Shown here in pieces: positions 45,751 to 56,852 of a DNA stretch of 64,000 nt. The notes below the pieces were generated by a model. It was not told where the DNA came from, made no database searches, and saw nothing but the letters and a program-made list of their open reading frames with translations. A program made the position numbers and the translations under genes. This DNA comes from Lentinus brumalis (lineage: Eukaryota; Basidiomycota; Agaricomycetes; Polyporales; Polyporaceae): contig MARA01000028.1 of the NCBI GenBank assembly GCA_001792895.1, positions 434,001 to 498,000 on the forward strand, in the 5' to 3' direction. How positions within the stretch are numbered: the first letter of the stretch is position 1; every line of letters starts with the position of its first letter.

Positions 45751-46942
45751 GAGGGCTCACAGGTCCCTTTTGATTTGGCAGGGCACTCCCTTCAATTGTA
45801 AAGTCTGGTCAGAAGCACCACACAGGCGTCGTCATCTGTTTGCACGGCGGTTCAGCGATGCTGGTAGCGGTTGCAATCAATGTGGTAATTTCAGTCTCAT
45901 GTATTGTTGTTTCTGTGGGGTTCCGTGGAAGAAAAGGAATATATATGACATATTGCGCATTCTCATGTCTTGCGACACTACAAATGGCCGGCAACGACAA
46001 GCGAATGTCTGCGTGATACTTAGAAGCCACTGTGCAATGTCGTCGCAGGAGGCGCCTACGCGAAGGCTGTGCGGCGAATAGCAGAAGTTGAAGTTTGCGT
46101 TTGGCATTTGGTCTCTTCTCTCTGGAACCACCACGACAAGTTGCGACAAGCGCGTGTTTCACAGACTCCCTCGAAGCAGTATACGCATCTACACGCAAAC
46201 ACCAGCTCTGTGCTAACACCTCTCAAGATACGACCTAAATCGGCGTTATCACGGTGACTCGTCAGTAGCTAGCCACTGTACAGAAGGCAATCTCCCTTGG
46301 GGTTGACGTCTATGAGCTTGGAACCGATTGTCTCACCCGATTCTTACAGTATGTATGGGTCCTCGTCCTCTTCATGTACGACGTAGCTCAAACTTCGATC
46401 TCCGCCTTGACAGTATGAATGGGAAGGGCATTCTCCACGTAAGTATGTTCTGCGACAACCGTGGAATCCTACTGTTCGCGGTGACGGATAGGTCAGCATT
46501 CTTTATTGTGACTGACATGGCTAACCATTAGATCAACCCATGGGGCGAGTAGCGGCACTTCCTCGAAGCCTGTAACTCACGAACATACGATGAAGGGCCG
46601 TGTCGCCGTCCGCACCAGTCAAGATCGTATCATTCTCCTCATCGGAGCTATATTGTGGCCGACACCGGTCTTCCAGGCCATTATAATGAATGATCGCTCC
46701 ATGGCAAGTATAGGTATTCTTCGAATCCACTCTGAGGGAATCGTCGCGTATTTTCCATGCTCATGACCGTTCGTAAGGTCCGCTTTCAACGGCGATCTTT
46801 GGCATTAATCGCATGAAGTCATAGGCCGGTGACGCACGCATTATCCCTTGGCTCACTCGAAGGCATTTAAAGCGCATCGCTCTCTTTGCATACACCAACT
46901 TCACCTGTGACCTCAGCCGTGTTGGGTGCCAGATCCGGCACC
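45751..46942. other. Intergenic region
   Basis: No supported gene. A TATA-like CATTTAAAGC at 46863-46872, about 70 bp before the next start codon, is the probable core promoter of the esterase gene. Only short frames occur between. Confidence 0.45.
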
Positions 46943-49310
46943 ATGCTACTCCTTCGCTGCCTTCTATCATCTCTGCCCATCACTATCACATGCGCTCTCG
47001 GTGCCCCTTTCAACCCTACAGGTCTACCTTCCGTCAAGCTTGATGAGGCTATGGTGTATGGCGTGCGCGACGGCACGACCAACTCATTCCTAGGCATTCC
47101 GTATGCTCAGCCTCCGTGAGTCGATCATCCGGCCGTATCGCAGATGGGCCTAACTCGGAAAATCTGCCTACAACAGAGTCAACAGCCGCCGACTGGCACC
47201 TCCCGAACCCGTTGCACCGTACACGGGTATCGTGAATGCGTCTGCCTGGGGAAACCAGTGCTTGAATGCGCTCACTCTGGGAACTTTCGCGCTCCCGTCC
47301 TGGACGACGCCGGAGATGCAACAATATATATCCATCTTCAATTCGCTGGAACCTGCTCCTTTCGACGAGGACTGTACGTCCACTTGCGTTCCTCGTCTGG
47401 TGTGGCTCTGACAATGATGCAGGCTTGAATCTAAACGTCATCACTCCGGCGAACGTGAGCGCGGGCCAGAAGCTTCCGGTTGTCGCGGTACGTGCGAGAT
47501 CGTTTGTTGCGTACTACACCCGGGTGATGACTCGTACCCATGCAGTATATTTTCTTCAGTAGGACGCCCGATCGCAATCCGCGTCGTGTCCAGGCTGACG
47601 ATACGTTTTAGGCGGCTTCGACTTCAGTGGCAGCTCGAAGTGGGTGTACGCGTCCCTCTAATATTGACGATACTCTGACCTCAGATACCAGTGTCGACGG
47701 AAGAGTTATGGTGAACAGATCAATTGAGATCGGCGAACCGATCATCTGGGTGTCCATGAACTACCGGTATGTACTCCGTGAGTTGTTATTCGCGTGCTTC
47801 ACTTATTGCGATGGCCCTACAGATTGGGTCGTGTGTATCGTTTCGTTTGCAAATGCCCCGGTCAGCACATTGAACAGACTTTACTCTCTAGCATATGGAT
47901 TCCTGCCGGGCAAGGCCGTTAAAGATGCAAAGGCAGGAAATTTGGGCCTTCGAGATCGTAAGTACAGGCAAGCTCAGTCTCAATAACCTCCTCGTCCTCA
48001 TACGGGAAGTTGATCAGAACGACTCGCTCTGAGCTGGATTCAAAGGTATATCTCCTCATTCGGAGGCGACCCCAGCAGAGTGACCTTGTAAGTTGCGTTT
48101 GTTATTCTGCACTATGCTGATCGTACCGACCGTGACGTCATCTTTCCTCCAGGCTTGGTCTCAGCGCGGGCGCAGCCTCCGCAAGTCTGCAAGCCGTAGC
48201 CAACGGCGGTCACGCTGAAGGCCTGTTCTCCGGTGTATGGGCCGAGTCCGGGGCTCTCCAGCACCTGCAGTGGATCGACGCACCAGCCGGACAAGCTATC
48301 TATGACGAGTTCGTATCCGCGCTGAACTGCTCCAATGCAACGGACTCGCTTGCGTGTCTGCGGGAGGTACCCAGCGAGACCTTCCAATCCGTGGTGGGCA
48401 CTTCTGGTGGCGCCTTCTGGTCGCTGACTGCCGACGGCGACTTCCTTCAAGACCTACCACAACAGGCTCTCGTCAAGGGCAAGGTCGCGCCGGTATCTAT
48501 GGTGACAGGTGAGTTGATTCGAGTGTTTTCGGAAGAGTCTCTGGTGACACTCGCAATCAAGGTATCGCGGAGGATGATGGCACCATTGCCACGATAACAT
48601 TCCCCGATGGCGCGTGAGTCCTCCCCTTCGGAGGCTTAACACCCATCTAATTCGCTGTCCCTTCCACAGGAACGACACTATCCTAGCGGCGTACATCCAG
48701 GGAGTGTATCCAAGCATCTCCGAAGCGAATCTGACTCGATTACTTGATCTCTACCCGGATGACCCTCCGGCCGGTTCGCCATACGGTACAGGTTACAAAT
48801 ACCAGCTCGCACAGGGTTACAAGAGAATTGGATCCCTCGCAGGGGACATGGGCTTTGACTCGAATCACCGCCTACTTGCGAACCACTTATCGCCGAGGCA
48901 AGACCTATGGTCCTACTGTTCGTCCGTTCTGTTATTCATGTGCAACACCTCGCTCAAAGCTCCACCAGACTACCAACGTAACTTCATCGACGACTTTGGA
49001 GTGGTGAGTTCCCCCCCTCATATTGACGCGAGGGAAGTGCGCACGCTTACCTCGCCCACGCTCGCCATTGCAGACACACGGTACAGAAATACCGAACATG
49101 TACGGTGGCGGCGACATGGCGGACATGCTCATCCATTTCACCAACTTCGGCGATCCGAACGGCCGCCATCCCAGCACGTACTGGCCCCGGTACAGTCCCG
49201 AGGAGCCCGTCATGCTGACCTTTCACGGCAATGACTCCCTCGGGTACAAGGCTGACAACTACCGGGCTGAGCAGATTGACTTCATCAACTCCCTGAATAT
49301 TGAACCATGA
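46943..49310 (+). CDS. Type-B carboxylesterase/lipase (secreted)
   Basis: About ten or more exons. Residues 1-~20 form a signal peptide (MLLLRCLLSSLPITITCALG), then VYGVRDGTTNSFLGIPYAQPP and PFDEDCLNLNVITP as in fungal lipases and esterases of this fold. Later exons give [54 protein letters not shown], the nucleophile elbow GLSAG, and the histidine in THGTEIPNMYGGGDMADMLIHFTNF; TGA at 49308-49310. NYRLGPYGF needs an 8-nt microexon (ATTGGGTC, about 47822-47829). Oddities: the elbow is GLSAG instead of the usual GESAG, and the oxyanion GGG motif reads as FFSGFDFS by my splicing. A base is missing near 47642-47644 (GGG). Substrate unknown; expected to hydrolyse esters outside the cell. Confidence 0.82.
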
Positions 49311-49758
49311 TTGTTGTCCCATTCGTGCCTAGTTTCCTTCTGCGCAGCTGTGCAACTCTTGTACTCAGTCATACAGTATATCGATGCAGGATCTGCGTTC
49401 CCGCTTCTGTGACGGATCCGCGTCCACAATCTAAGTAAACTAGCCGTCACCTATGTAGACCTTCCATACCACAGCCGCACCGTGCCCCACAATCATACAC
49501 AAGCTGTATTCGCAGTGTGATCCGCACTCCCGCATCTTCTGGTGGTATTGAATCCATGCGCTCGCAATAAGTTAGCATTAAAGAAAAGAAGATGGTTGAA
49601 ACAAAACCATACACGTCGATGTTGCTACAACCACACTGCACTAGGACGGTCCATATCCGCGAACCAAGGGACGATATAGCTATGAATCTCACGACTCCGT
49701 AGAACAACATGCCAACGACATACATGCACTGCTACACGACACCTACGCCAACCCAAAC
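49311..49758. other. 3' intergenic region between convergent genes
   Basis: No coding evidence. The esterase (+) and the membrane protein (-) end towards each other here. Confidence 0.5.
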
Positions 49759-52700
49759 CTACGCGATGTGGATAACCTCATCATTAGCACTCGCAGCAGC
49801 AGCCAGCTTCCCCTCCCGCGCAATGTGCCCAAGCTCGACCTTCACACTGTCGCGCGTAAACGCAGTACGGTGCGCAGACGACACTGAGCGCATCGGTGCA
49901 CTCCCGACGCTCTTCATGCGCACGAGTCTCGGGCCCTCCTCCGCCCCGCGCTTGACGAGCGACGCCGCGCGCGCCACCTCGACCTCGCCCGAGATGAAGC
50001 TGTCGTCCTCCTCTGGGGACATGGGCACGTCCGCGAGCTCCGCGCTGTGCGTGCGCCGGGAGGCAGCAACCATGACGCCCCTGTGCGGGGCGGACATGGG
50101 CGTCGGGAGCGACTGGACAGCGACGTCCTCGTCGATGACCTGCTCGATCTCGATGCTCCTCGTCCGCTCGTCATAGAGGCCCGCAGTCATCACCGGCGCG
50201 GGCTTGCGCTTGACGGACGGGATGCGTGCGACAGGCTCTGGAGTTGGCGCGGGCGCGGGTGAAGGCAGCGCAGGTTCCGGGGACTCCGCGACGGGCTCGT
50301 CGACACCCTCTGCGATGAACTCCGCCCGGGGAACCTCGTGCGAGAGCATGCTGCGGCGAATGGGACCAGTAGCGAAGGGCCTTGCTGGTATGCCAGGGAA
50401 CTGGAGTGCGAGCTCATGCACCGCGGATGCAGTCGTTACCGACGACACACCTCGGTCCTTGCGGCTCATGGCGGCGAAGCGGGCAGCGGCCGCGGACCCA
50501 GGAGTCTCAGCCTCCCAGCTGATGCTTGTGGCGCTGGTGGGGCCGATCGCATGGAACGACGTGGCGGAGACTGGCTCCTCGTCGTAGCTGATGGTGCTTG
50601 CACGGGGCTGGACAAACGATGCGACACTTGCACGGGGCTCGCCGAAGCTGACTGCGCTATCGCGGGGGTCCTGTACGGGTGAGTCGACACTCCAACGGCG
50701 GTCGTAGCTCGCAACGCTGTCTACCCGGCCGGCCTCGCGGCTCAACACCGAATCGCGCAGGGAGGGTTGACGGACAGAACGCGTCGAAGGTGCACGGGCG
50801 ACTCGGACGGACGAGGGAAGCCCTCCGGGGTTCCGAGCAGCCCCATAGGCTGGTAGACGCGTGAAGGACGCGGAGACGCGGCCGGCCGGGTGCTGCTGTG
50901 CGGCTTCGAAGCCTCCAGGCAGCGACTTCGCACGGTGTTGTGGGTCGCGGAAGGGATCATGGATGAGGTCGAGGAACTCAAGGCTAGAAAAGCGGCGGAG
51001 CTCGAGGACGGGTAGACGGTCGTGGCGGATATGGACAGTCACGCGCTGGCGGGCATCATTGGGGGCGCGGGGGAAGCGAGGAATACGTGGAACGGCCGCA
51101 GGAACATCATTTCCCCTTGCTTCTTCCTGGACGTCCTCGTATTCATCGACCTCGCTCCTTGCGTACGGCCAGGAGTTGCGCTTGACCGATCCAAAGGAAG
51201 ACGCAGATTCGCGCATGCCCCTGCGGCCGAGCGACGGATGGGAGGTGAGGTTGAAGGTGATACTGGGAGACTTGCGTGCGTTGAGCAGGCCAGGCGTCGC
51301 ACGCTCCTCGTCAATCGAGGCGAGTTTGCGGTCGCGACGCATCCACGATGGGTCACCGACCCGTATGACCGAGTTGCGCTTCTCGTCGAACGGATTCTGC
51401 TGTTCTGAGAAATCGTGGCCGCCGACATGGCGGAAGGTGCTGAAGCGCGGGTTGGTGATCATTGCGCGGAGCGCGGACTTGCGGCGCTTCCGCGCCTCGC
51501 CGGGGCTGTAGAGCTGGAAGTCCTCGACGGTGTCGACGCCCTTCACCATGCCGATAATGAGGCAGCCGTGCCCGAGGAGGCGGAGGAGACGACGAGTGAA
51601 GGCGATGCCGAAGCCTCCGGATGCGAATCCGATGACCGTCTCGATGGCACCGAGCTTCGTCCCGGCAACGATCCAGCCGAGGCCGCGGAAGAGATGCGCC
51701 TCCATCTCCTTCTCGCTCTGTGAGGTCTCAAGAGAGCGCTGGTGCGAGAGAGCCTTCATGAGGCGGTAGAACGCGACGCAGAAGTTGGCTGCCTGGAAGG
51801 CAGTGAGAAGAACGAGTGTCACGCTGCTGAGGAACATCTGTGTGACTGAGTCCGTGAAGCCGACTCCGAGCACGAGAGGCGTGCCGTCAACACCGCCGAA
51901 GCTGCCTGTAAAGACGTGAGTATACGTTTCGTAAGCCATAGAAGAGCACACTCACGATATGTGATGCCAATGAATGAACCGAGCTCGTTCATCAAGATGA
52001 TGAGAGGGATGAAAGCGAGGAGGACATATCTCGCGAGGTTTTGGAAGCGAGCCGGGAGGGCGGGGATGAGCTCCGTTGTTGTCAGGAGGTAGAGTGCGAA
52101 GGTGTAGAGGAAGAGTGGGATGAATGACGCGACGCCTGTAGTCGCACAATAAGTTGACATCTGGGAGGACTTCAAGGACCACAGCACTGACCGACGATGA
52201 TGTCGAGCGATCTGAACGAGTCTAGGGAGTTCCCAATGGTAGGAAGGGAGTGCGTGAGGAGGTCGAGTACCGCTAGGAAGAAGTACACGAATACTTCGGA
52301 TGCGAGAAAGACATGTTTCCTGTGAAGTTTGGACCCATCAATACCCAGATCCCAGAGTATGACGGAAATTGACTCGTATGAAGGGGAATATGAGGATTAT
52401 GAATGTGAAGAGACTGCACTCTCTTAAGAAACACACTGTGCGCCATAACGCGCGATCGGGGTGAGACATTGAGCCGGGCGTACCTCCGTCCCTCCGTCCC
52501 AAGATCTCGCGTACATCCCACAGCCAACCTTCCACGGGCTGACCTCTCCTGCTCTCCGCACAGTCCATGCCTCCCATTCCGGTCCAGACACTGCTGCCCA
52601 AACGCGTCTCCGCCACCGTGAACAAAGAGAGTGCCACTCACTTGTCAGAACCACGCTTGACCCACAATAAGACGATCGCGAAGATAATTTCGAAACCGGG

Positions 52701-52784
52701 CGGGAGCAAGAGAATACCAGCCTCGAGCCTAGTGAGGGACTGACAGCGGAGGATAGGAGCGACGGAGAGACAGATTTCGCCCAT
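49759..52784 (-). CDS. Multispanning membrane protein with long disordered cytosolic tail
   Basis: Four exons on the minus strand: 52784-52642, 52319-52192, 52135-51956, 51905-49759; 2,598 nt, 865 aa, intact. The first ~330 residues hold about seven hydrophobic segments (GILLLPPGFEIIFAIVLLWV; FLASEVFVYFFLAVLDLL; FIPLFLYTFALYLLTT; YVLLAFIPLIILMNELGSFIG; MFLSSVTLVLLTAFQAANFCVAFY; GWIVAGTKLGAIETVIGFASG; LLRLLGHGCLIIGMV). The remaining ~530 residues are Ser/Arg/Pro/Ala-rich with repeated RDSAVSFGEPRASVASF-like units and no globular domain. The topology (about seven helices plus a long phosphorylatable tail) recalls receptors, but I see no known receptor motif, so the function is open. The first intron (322 nt) is unusually long for this locus. 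Confidence 0.78.
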
Positions 52785-53867
52785 GGAACCAGAGTGTGCT
52801 TGGGAGTCCTAGGGAAGAGCAAGGTGCATTTCAAGCGTGACCGGACCAGCAGCAACGAGGGCGACGCCTAGAGAAGAAAAGAACGGAATGCAGACTGGCT
52901 GCGAGGAAAGGGCGACGCCTGCACCGAGGGGGAAATGAAAGGAGCGATGGCCGTGAAAGCGTGAAAGGACACCCGGGAAGGGCGATAACAACAAGGGGCC
53001 GAGTGCACGCCCCGATATTGTGCGGGTGGCTGGCCCTCCTGATGGCGAACACACGGTAGCACGACGATGGCAACACGCCCCGGGCTGTGTCTCCGATGGC
53101 GACGTCCTCCCGTCGTCACGGTAATATACAGCGCTTGCCCGTTCCGACCGCCCAGAACCTTTCAATTATAGGCCTTCCCGCCGTTTTTGCTCCTGCCTGA
53201 TGTCGCGGTCCCGTACAGTCTGCGCGCATGTCGAGATGCGCAGCGTGAGGGCGACGGACATGGTACGAACTTTCTCAGTGTCCAGACGCCCTTCAAGATA
53301 GAACTCACACCATGATCCCGTCGCGAATAGACCGCTGCAAAGCGGATCACCCAGAACAATCGTCCGTTCGTCATGCCCGCCATGTCCGGTCCTTGATCCA
53401 AGCTGCTTTGAAGTCGAACGGGTCTTGTCCGCGCCAAGACATAGAGGAAGGCCCGTTGAACTCACCGACGACCGTGCCCATAAGCATACTCAGAAGTGGC
53501 CCAGGGGCCAGAGATTTCGTCTTCTCAATGTTCGCATGAATTTGAATGTTCGCAGCTCCGAAGGGAGAATGATGGAAAGAACCAGAGTTGATCTGCTCGG
53601 AGTCGGAACACTCATCGCCATCTAACATTCGAGCTCAGCCGCGCTCAGCAATGCTCCGCCTCAAATTTAGCCGGGCTCCGACAGAGTGTGGTCACCCCGG
53701 TTTGCACTCAGACAGCTCCGACATCTCAAGTTGCGAAGTGCTCGCCATAGCGGTGAACGTGAATAGCGCCACGATACAAGTGCAAAGGTTCGTGTATTCT
53801 TCTGGAGTATCGAACATGATCATGAACTGTTCGTAGGACAGACTACCTAGGTCGGGCGAACCGCATG
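52785..53867. other. Intergenic; 5' flank of the membrane protein, 3' flank of a GH128 gene
   Basis: No gene is supported. Positions 53674-53740 (GGCTCCGACAGAG... onward) recur with small changes at 55634-55695, so the segment just downstream of the first GH128 gene belongs to the tandem duplication. Confidence 0.5.
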
Positions 53868-54824
53868 TTACGCGCCTATGTACTGCTCACCGAGTGCGTT
53901 GATATGACCCGACGAGTCCACCAGGTCAATCTGCACTTGTATCAGCACGGTATACAATGCAACGGATGCAAGCGCAAGGGGGCTTACCGGACTGCTGCCT
54001 GCAAATACTCCGAACCAAGCATAGCGCTCAATGTAACTCTGGCTATCGAAGAACGCCTGGATCGTCTGCATGAAGCTCGCGACCGCAGAGGCAGAGCACC
54101 CGCTCCCACTGTTGGGGTCCTGCAGGACCACAATCAAGATTCAGATGAGGCGCAACCGTCTCTCGCCTCGCGTACGTACCGCGCAGGTCCACTCCGTCAC
54201 CCAGATCGGCTTCCCGGGGAAGACATCATGGTATTCCTGGACAGCAGCTATGACGTCCGACGCGCTCGTGCCAAACTGATGGATAGCGATGAAGTCAACA
54301 GTGCACCCTGTGCAGATCTGTACGAACTGCTGCAGCCACTGCAAGCCGCTAGAGCTCGAGCTCGGAGCCGGGGAGCCGAGGAGGACACCCTGCGCTTTGA
54401 GCGGCTGGATGTGCTGCTGCCACAGCGCCGCCGCGGCCTGCGGGGACAAATTCGCTTGACTGGGCTCGTTGGGCTCGTTAAAGCCGAGGACGTGCGTGAC
54501 GCCTTGGTTCTGTATGACGCTATTGATGCTGCTGTCCCACTGGGCAGCTTGCGATGCGCCGAAGAGCAGGGGGACGAACTCGGCGGAGGTGGACACGGAG
54601 GAGATGCCGAACGTATAGTACCTGCGGCGCAGTCGCGGGATTCAGCTCCTGGCATTCTTATCACAGCGAGTTGGGAGGCATACGTACCAAGTAACCTTGC
54701 CCGTGGTGAGGAACTGGCTTATGTCGAAATTGGGCGTCGTCCAGGGCAGCCCCGCCTTCTGGGCACCGACAATGGACGGGAGGATGGCGAGGCAGGCGAC
54801 GAGTGCGGCGGCGAGGCTGAACAT
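53868..54824 (-). CDS. GH128 endo-beta-1,3-glucanase-like protein, copy A
   Basis: Four exons: 54824-54688, 54621-54180, 54119-53988, 53930-53868; 774 nt, 257 aa, intact. A signal peptide of ~20 residues ends at IVGAQ. The domain matches the Asl1-like/GH128 family of fungal wall glucanases: GLPWTTPNFDISQF, YYTFGIS, WDSSINSVI, HVLGFNEPNEP (acid/base Glu), LGSPAPSS, CTVDFIAIHQFG, GKPIWVTEWTC (nucleophile Glu) and ERYAWFGVF, ending INALGEQYIGA. Expected to act outside the cell on beta-1,3-glucan, probably in wall remodelling. TATAAGAG lies 73 bp upstream. It is in tandem with copy B on the same strand. Confidence 0.92.
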
Positions 54825-54896
54825 GGCGTTACTGTGGACGTCCTGAAGAGTTCGAAAGACGATCGGGGGCCCTACGTTACGTCGCATACTGTCCAC

Positions 54897-54904
54897 CTCT
54901 TATA
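54897..54904 (-). promoter_or_regulatory. TATA box of GH128 copy A
   Basis: On the minus strand this reads GCTATAAGAGGT. The same 12-bp word precedes all three GH128 genes here at 73-90 bp from the ATG, so the core promoter is conserved. Confidence 0.75.
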
Positions 54905-55795
54905 GCGCGGCCTCTGGCGTCGATAGACATACCTAACCCGCTGTAGCCACCAACATGGAGTCTTTTGAATACACCTATGCTGCACAGTCCTTTGACGTAG
55001 AGCGCGAGGTTTGAATGGATGCCGTGGATCCGATGGGGGATAACATAAGGGGACGCCTTGTGCTTTCTTTACGTCAGGCTCACTGCGGTCACCCAGAAGG
55101 TGAGGGAGATCAGCGTATGACTTCGCTGTCCAGAGAGGATCCTCTGTTCGTACCTGACCGAGCCGTTACCGAAGGCTTCGTTCTCACCCGGAGCGCGGAA
55201 ATAGTATTGAGTTGTACCTTGCACATGGCCACAGGCAGGTGAAGTCGGATGACAGGTTCTGATGTTCACAGCCAACTCAAGTGTAAAGTGGTTAACTTCA
55301 GAAAGTAAATGGCGCTACGCCGGGTGATGGGACGAGGAGCCTTTCAACTCCACCGACAATGATTAACGTCGACAAGTGCTTCAGAGCGGGCTTAACCAAC
55401 GGCTCCCGAGAGGCGCATGGATTTACGAGACGTACTTACTTACCAGCGGAGTCAATCAGGTCTCCCCGTTATCATGCGGGTACTCCGGCAGGTCCTCAAG
55501 CGGCGCAGTGAACGTTTGAACCCTCGCTCTACGGACATATTTCCAGACTACAGACCCATATCGCCTTGCACGCAGGCAGTCATGACGCACACGAGATGAT
55601 TGCGACATGGGCGGCCACTTTGCTCAGCCGCCAGGCTCCGACAGAGTCTTGTCACCCAGGTCTGGACTCAGACAGCTCCGACGTCTCAACTTGAGAATCG
55701 ATATCGACACTACGATACTTGAAGTGCACAGTGGAGTATAAACACGGTCATGACCCGTTCGTAGAACAGACTGCTTAGGTCGAGCACGTCGTATG

Positions 55796-56752
55796 TTACG
55801 CGCCAATGTATTGCTTTCCGAGTGCGTTGATACGGCCCGACGAGTCCACCAGGTCGATCTGCGCCTGTATCAGCAAGGCACGCAATGCAACAAATGCAGA
55901 TGCCAGCGCAAGCGAGCTTACCGGACTGGTGTTCGGGAATACTCCGAACCAAGCATAGCGCTCAATGTAACTCTGACTGTCGAAGAACGCCTGGATCGTC
56001 TTCATGAAGCTTGAAGCCGCAGAGGCAGAGCACGGGCCTTTTCCGCTATTGAAGTCCTGCAGAAGCAAAATCATGGTCAATGTAAGGCTGGACGGTTTCT
56101 CGCACCGCGTACGTACCTCGCAGGCCCACTCCGTCACCCAGATCGGCTTCCCGGGGAATGCATTGTGGTACTGCTGTATAGCAGCTTTGAAGTTCGACGT
56201 GCTCGTGTCGTACTGATGAACAGCGATGAAGTCCACATTGCACCCGCTGCAGGCCTGTATGAACTGCTGGAGCCACTGCACGCCGTTACCACGAGGGCTC
56301 GGAGCCGGGGAGCCGAGGAGGACACCCTGCGCCTTGAGCGGCTGGATGTGCTGCTTCCACAGCGCCGCCGCGGCCTGCGGGGACAAATTCGCTTGAGTGT
56401 CCTCGTTGGGCTCATTGAAGCCGAGGACGTGCTTGACGCCGTGGTTCTTGATGACGCTCTTGATGTTGCTGTCCCACTGGGCGGCTTGCGATGAGCCGAA
56501 GAGCATGGGGACGAACTCGGCGGAGGTGGACACGGTGGAGATGCCGTACGTGTAGTACCTGCGGCGCAGTCGCGGGATTCAGTTCCTGATATCACGGCGG
56601 GCCGAGGGACATGCATACCATTTAACCTTGCCCGTGGTGAGGAACTGGCCTATGTTGAAAGCGGGCGTCGTCCAGGGCAGGCCCGCCTTCTGGGCCCCGA
56701 CGATGCACGGGACGATGGCGAGGAAGGCGACGATTGCGGCGGCGCTGAACAT
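55796..56752 (-). CDS. GH128 endo-beta-1,3-glucanase-like protein, copy B
   Basis: Same four-exon layout as copy A and a tandem duplicate of it. Signal peptide MFSAAAIVAFLAIVPCIVGAQ, then GLPWTTPAFNIGQF, YYTYGIS, HVLGFNEPNED (acid/base Glu), LGSPAPSP, CNVDFIAVHQYD, GKPIWVTEWACE (nucleophile Glu), ERYAWFGVF and the C-terminus INALGKQYIGA with TAA at 55798-55796. All catalytic residues are present. Copy B differs from A mainly in the linker after the nucleophile (DFNSGKGPCSAS versus DPNSGSGCSAS) and in the loop before the last intron. TATAAGAG lies 75 bp upstream. Likely the same secreted glucanase role. Confidence 0.92.
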
Positions 56753-56826
56753 GGCGTAACTGTGGAAGTTCTGAAGGGCTCGAAAGACAATCGAGGGACC
56801 TACGTTACGTCGTAACCACTGTCCAC

Positions 56827-56834
56827 CTCTTATA
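56827..56834 (-). promoter_or_regulatory. TATA box of GH128 copy B
   Basis: Minus-strand GCTATAAGAGGT, identical to the copy A element and at the equivalent position in the duplicated unit. Confidence 0.75.
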
Positions 56835-56852
56835 GCGCGGTTTAGCGTCAAC

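Noticed and set aside
53865..54905. 346-codon plus-strand open frame
   Set aside because: It is the antisense shadow of GH128 copy A, whose minus-strand exons carry all catalytic motifs.
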